In this document: piece after piece, positions 13,369 through 15,962 of the stretch
Position numbering within the stretch: position 1 is the first letter of the stretch
How the letters are laid out: each line of letters starts with the position of its first letter
Source: G020354085 sp964629975
GTDB taxonomy: Bacteria; Pseudomonadota; Gammaproteobacteria; Acidiferrobacterales; Sulfurifustaceae
Assembly (NCBI GenBank): GCA_964629975.1
Contig: CAZVUN010000063.1
Span: forward strand, 1-15,962
Reading direction: 5' to 3'
DNA length: 15,962 bases
Made by a program: the position numbers and the translations under genes
The notes under the pieces: model-generated
The model's input: only the letters and a program-made list of their open reading frames with translations
The model's database searches: none
Told to the model about the DNA's origin: nothing

Positions 13369-13806
13369 GTGCAGATTCCCTGGTATGTGGCAGCGATCGG
13401 TGCCGCCATGGTGTGGGGCGTGCACTATCCGCTCGTCGACTACGCGCTCAGGCGCGTGTCGTGGGTGGCGGTGTTCGTGCTGACGCTGCTGCCGCTGCTC
13501 GTGGTGGTGCCGCTTTGCCACCGGCAGCTCGCGGCCGATCTTGCGGTGCTGCGCGCGCTCGACTGGCCGGCGCGCGCGCCGATCCTCGCCCTCGTGCTGA
13601 CCAGCGCCGCCGGCGCGGTGCTGCTGTTCCTGTCGATCGCCGGCAAGAACGCGACACACGCCGCGTTGATCGAGATCTCCTACCCGGTGTTCGTGGTGCT
13701 GTTCGCGTGGTGGCTGTTCGGGGAATACCACCTCACGCCGCGCGTGCTGCTGGGGGCGGCGCTGGTGTTCGCCGGCGTGCTGCTGATCCTCTGGCACAAC
13801 CCGTGA
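13369..13806 (+). CDS. Half-size EamA/DMT-family transporter
   Basis: The 145-residue product contains one EamA repeat with about five hydrophobic helices: residues about 5-25, 31-50, 70-90, 97-117 and 122-142. Full-size EamA permeases carry two such repeats, so this one should dimerise, as short drug/metabolite transporters do. The N-terminal WYVAAIGAAMVWGVHYPLVD and C-terminal LGAALVFAGVLLILWH are typical of the repeat. The start is GTG at 13369, with AGGAGG at 13359-13364, a rather short four-base spacing. It begins 32 bases after the sensor kinase stop, so it is probably in the same operon. The transported compound cannot be inferred. It converges on amtB, and I see no terminator in the 37 bases between them. 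Confidence 0.88.
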   Translation: MQIPWYVAAIGAAMVWGVHYPLVDYALRRVSWVAVFVLTLLPLLVVVPLCHRQLAADLAVLRALDWPARAPILALVLTSAAGAVLLFLSIAGKNATHAALIEISYPVFVVLFAWWLFGEYHLTPRVLLGAALVFAGVLLILWHNP

Positions 13807-13843
13807 CACCGGCCTGCCGCGCGTCGCGGCCGCCGGCGCGCGC

Positions 13844-15139
<1,296 letters not shown>

Positions 15140-15170
15140 GGTCGATCTCCGGTCGGTAGGTGGCGGGGAT

Positions 15171-15509
15171 TTACAGCGCCTGCGGGCCGGTTTCGCCGGT
15201 GCGGATGCGCACCACCTGCCCGAGATCGAAGACGAAGATCTTGCCGTCGCCGATCTTGCCGGTGCGCGCCGACTGGGTGATGGCCTCGATGACGCGCTCG
15301 ACCATGGAATCGTCGATCGCGATTTCGACCTTGACCTTGGGCAGGAAGTCGACCACGTACTCGGCGCCGCGGTAGAGCTCGGTGTGGCCCTTCTGGCGGC
15401 CGAAGCCCTTGACCTCGGTGACCGTGATGCCCTGCACGCCGATCTCCGACAGCGCCTCGCGCACGTCGTCGAGCTTGAAGGGTTTGATGATGGCGGTGAC
15501 GAGTTTCAT
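15171..15509 (-). CDS. glnK: Nitrogen regulatory protein PII (GlnK)
   Basis: The 112-residue protein has the exact length and motifs of PII. MKLVTAIIKPFKLDDVREAL is the standard N-terminus. The T-loop GRQKGHTELYRGAEYVVDFL carries the uridylylation site Tyr51. The B-loop TGKIGDGKIFVF binds ATP, and the C-terminal RIRTGE closes the site. It senses 2-oxoglutarate and ATP/ADP and, by linkage to amtB, is called GlnK rather than GlnB. The ATG at 15509 has GGAGG about ten bases upstream on the minus strand. The pair is transcribed from a candidate sigma70-like promoter 36-64 bases upstream. I do not see the -24/-12 sigma54 element expected of NtrC-controlled glnK genes. Confidence 0.97.
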   Translation of the reverse strand: MKLVTAIIKPFKLDDVREALSEIGVQGITVTEVKGFGRQKGHTELYRGAEYVVDFLPKVKVEIAIDDSMVERVIEAITQSARTGKIGDGKIFVFDLGQVVRIRTGETGPQAL

Positions 15510-15545
15510 TGTTATCGTGCCTCCAGGTGGCGGGATGCGCGCGCG

Positions 15546-15573
15546 ATCATATGACGAGCGCGGGGGAAGTTAA
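15546..15573 (-). promoter_or_regulatory. Candidate sigma70-type promoter of glnK-amtB
   Basis: On the minus strand TATGAT (plus 15546-15551, five of six) and TTAACT (plus 15568-15573, four of six) are 16 bases apart. Transcription would start near 15539, giving a leader of about 30 bases that contains the GGAGG site. Confidence 0.5.
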
Positions 15574-15646
15574 AGGCGCGACCGGGCCATCCGTGGCCCG
15601 CGCCCCTCGCCTCGCTCCGATTGGCGAAGGCGCGACCGGGCCATCC
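15573..15646. repeat. 20-bp direct repeat, two identical copies
   Basis: AAGGCGCGACCGGGCCATCC occurs at 15573-15592 and again at 15627-15646, 54 bases apart. The first copy runs into the -35 side of the glnK promoter. Together with the 40-bp repeat below it forms a mosaic of repeated blocks in the intergenic region. Inside copy one, GGGCCA (15584-15589) and TGGCCC (15594-15599) form a six-base hairpin with a TCCG loop. Confidence 0.85.
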
Positions 15647-15737
15647 CGGCAACTGCTCCTTGCGTTGCTCTACCTCCCGCCATCCATGGCGGTCGCATGG
15701 CCCGCGCCCCTCGCCTCGCTCCGATCGGCGAAGGCGC
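15594..15737. repeat. 40-bp direct repeat, two copies with one mismatch
   Basis: The blocks 15594-15633 and 15698-15737 are identical except for T15622 versus C15726. Both run from TGGCCCGCGCCCCTCGCC to GGCGAAGGCGC. The intervening 64 bases contain the second 20-bp copy and unrelated sequence. This is not a CRISPR (two copies, unequal spacing). It resembles a lineage-specific intergenic repeat such as a REP-type element. Confidence 0.85.
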
Positions 15738-15746
15738 AAGCGCGGA

Positions 15747-15962
15747 TCAGCCGAATTCGTGACGCCCGCCGCGCAGGGCCTTCCACTGGCGCACCATGAT
15801 CACCGTCTTGTGCAGGGTGGCTTCGTCGATTTGCGCCACATCCAGACCTACCTCGAGCGCCCGGTGTGCCGTGCCGCGGGCGCCGACCTCGATGTAGCGG
15901 CGCGCACCCGGGGCGAGGCGCCGCACGTGCGCGTGCCATACGACCGGCGCGCCCCGGAAGGG
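15747..15962 (-). CDS. C-terminal fragment of an unrecognised protein (5' end outside window)
   Basis: An open frame enters from the right edge on the minus strand and ends at TGA (plus 15747-15749), giving 71 residues with no in-window start. The sequence looks like real protein: GAPVVWHAHVRRLAPGARRY, then a helix-like stretch RALEVGLDVAQIDEATLHKT, then VIMVRQWKALRGG near the end. It is basic and has no membrane segment. I do not recognise the family. Its end lies ten bases from the intergenic repeat block and 237 bases upstream of glnK. The codon pattern and the coherent hydrophobic spacing support a real gene over the antisense shadow frames. Confidence 0.65.
   Translation of the reverse strand, partial: PFRGAPVVWHAHVRRLAPGARRYIEVGARGTAHRALEVGLDVAQIDEATLHKTVIMVRQWKALRGGRHEFG

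Noticed and set aside
15573..15737. CRISPR array
   Set aside because: Only two copies of each block at unequal spacing, and no cas gene is in the window.

Overview
The window is very GC-rich, gene-dense bacterial chromosome. The gene complement points to a gammaproteobacterium: XerC, a TetR regulator with a COQ9-like C-terminal half, a QseB/QseC-type two-component pair, a thermostable-hemolysin-family protein and a glnK-amtB pair. A high-GC lineage such as Chromatiales, Nevskiales or Xanthomonadales would fit, but I cannot name a genus. I see no rRNA, tRNA, CRISPR array or insertion sequence. A 10-base N run and two apparent single-base frameshifts at runs of C suggest a draft or metagenome assembly.

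Layout. 1-2268 (+): the end of xerC, an unrecognised 287-residue protein, a frameshifted TetR/COQ9-like regulator, and a short S24 (LexA-like) domain protein without a DNA-binding domain. 2335-4196 (-): a DUF4442 thioesterase-like gene followed by cyclopropane fatty acid synthase. 4385-6235 (+): a stand-alone PilG/PilH-like receiver protein and an unrecognised membrane-anchored periplasmic protein. 6248-7288 (-): a cold-shock protein with its terminator and long leader, a thioredoxin-like protein and a 64-residue coiled-coil protein. 7461-11231 (+): a tight four-gene operon of thermostable-hemolysin-family protein, AMP-forming ligase, haem-oxygenase-like diiron oxidase (HDO) and short-chain dehydrogenase. 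11328-13806 (+): response regulator, sensor kinase and a half-size EamA transporter. 13844-15509 (-): glnK-amtB. 15510-15746: intergenic DNA with a repeated element. 15747-15962 (-): the C-terminal end of an unrecognised gene.

The most interesting part is the 7461-11231 operon. Its genes are coupled (two ATGA overlaps), and the set combines an acyl-activating enzyme, an oxidase with a complete HDO-type H-x3-D-x2-H motif, a reductase and a possible acyltransferase-like protein. It reads as a small-molecule or lipid-modifying pathway whose product cannot be deduced from sequence. The QseBC-like system immediately downstream could regulate it, though nothing in the sequence proves this. Several first-of-operon genes lack a Shine-Dalgarno sequence and have a -10-like hexamer 6-7 bases before the start codon, which suggests leaderless transcripts. 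Operon-internal genes mostly have good ribosome binding sites.
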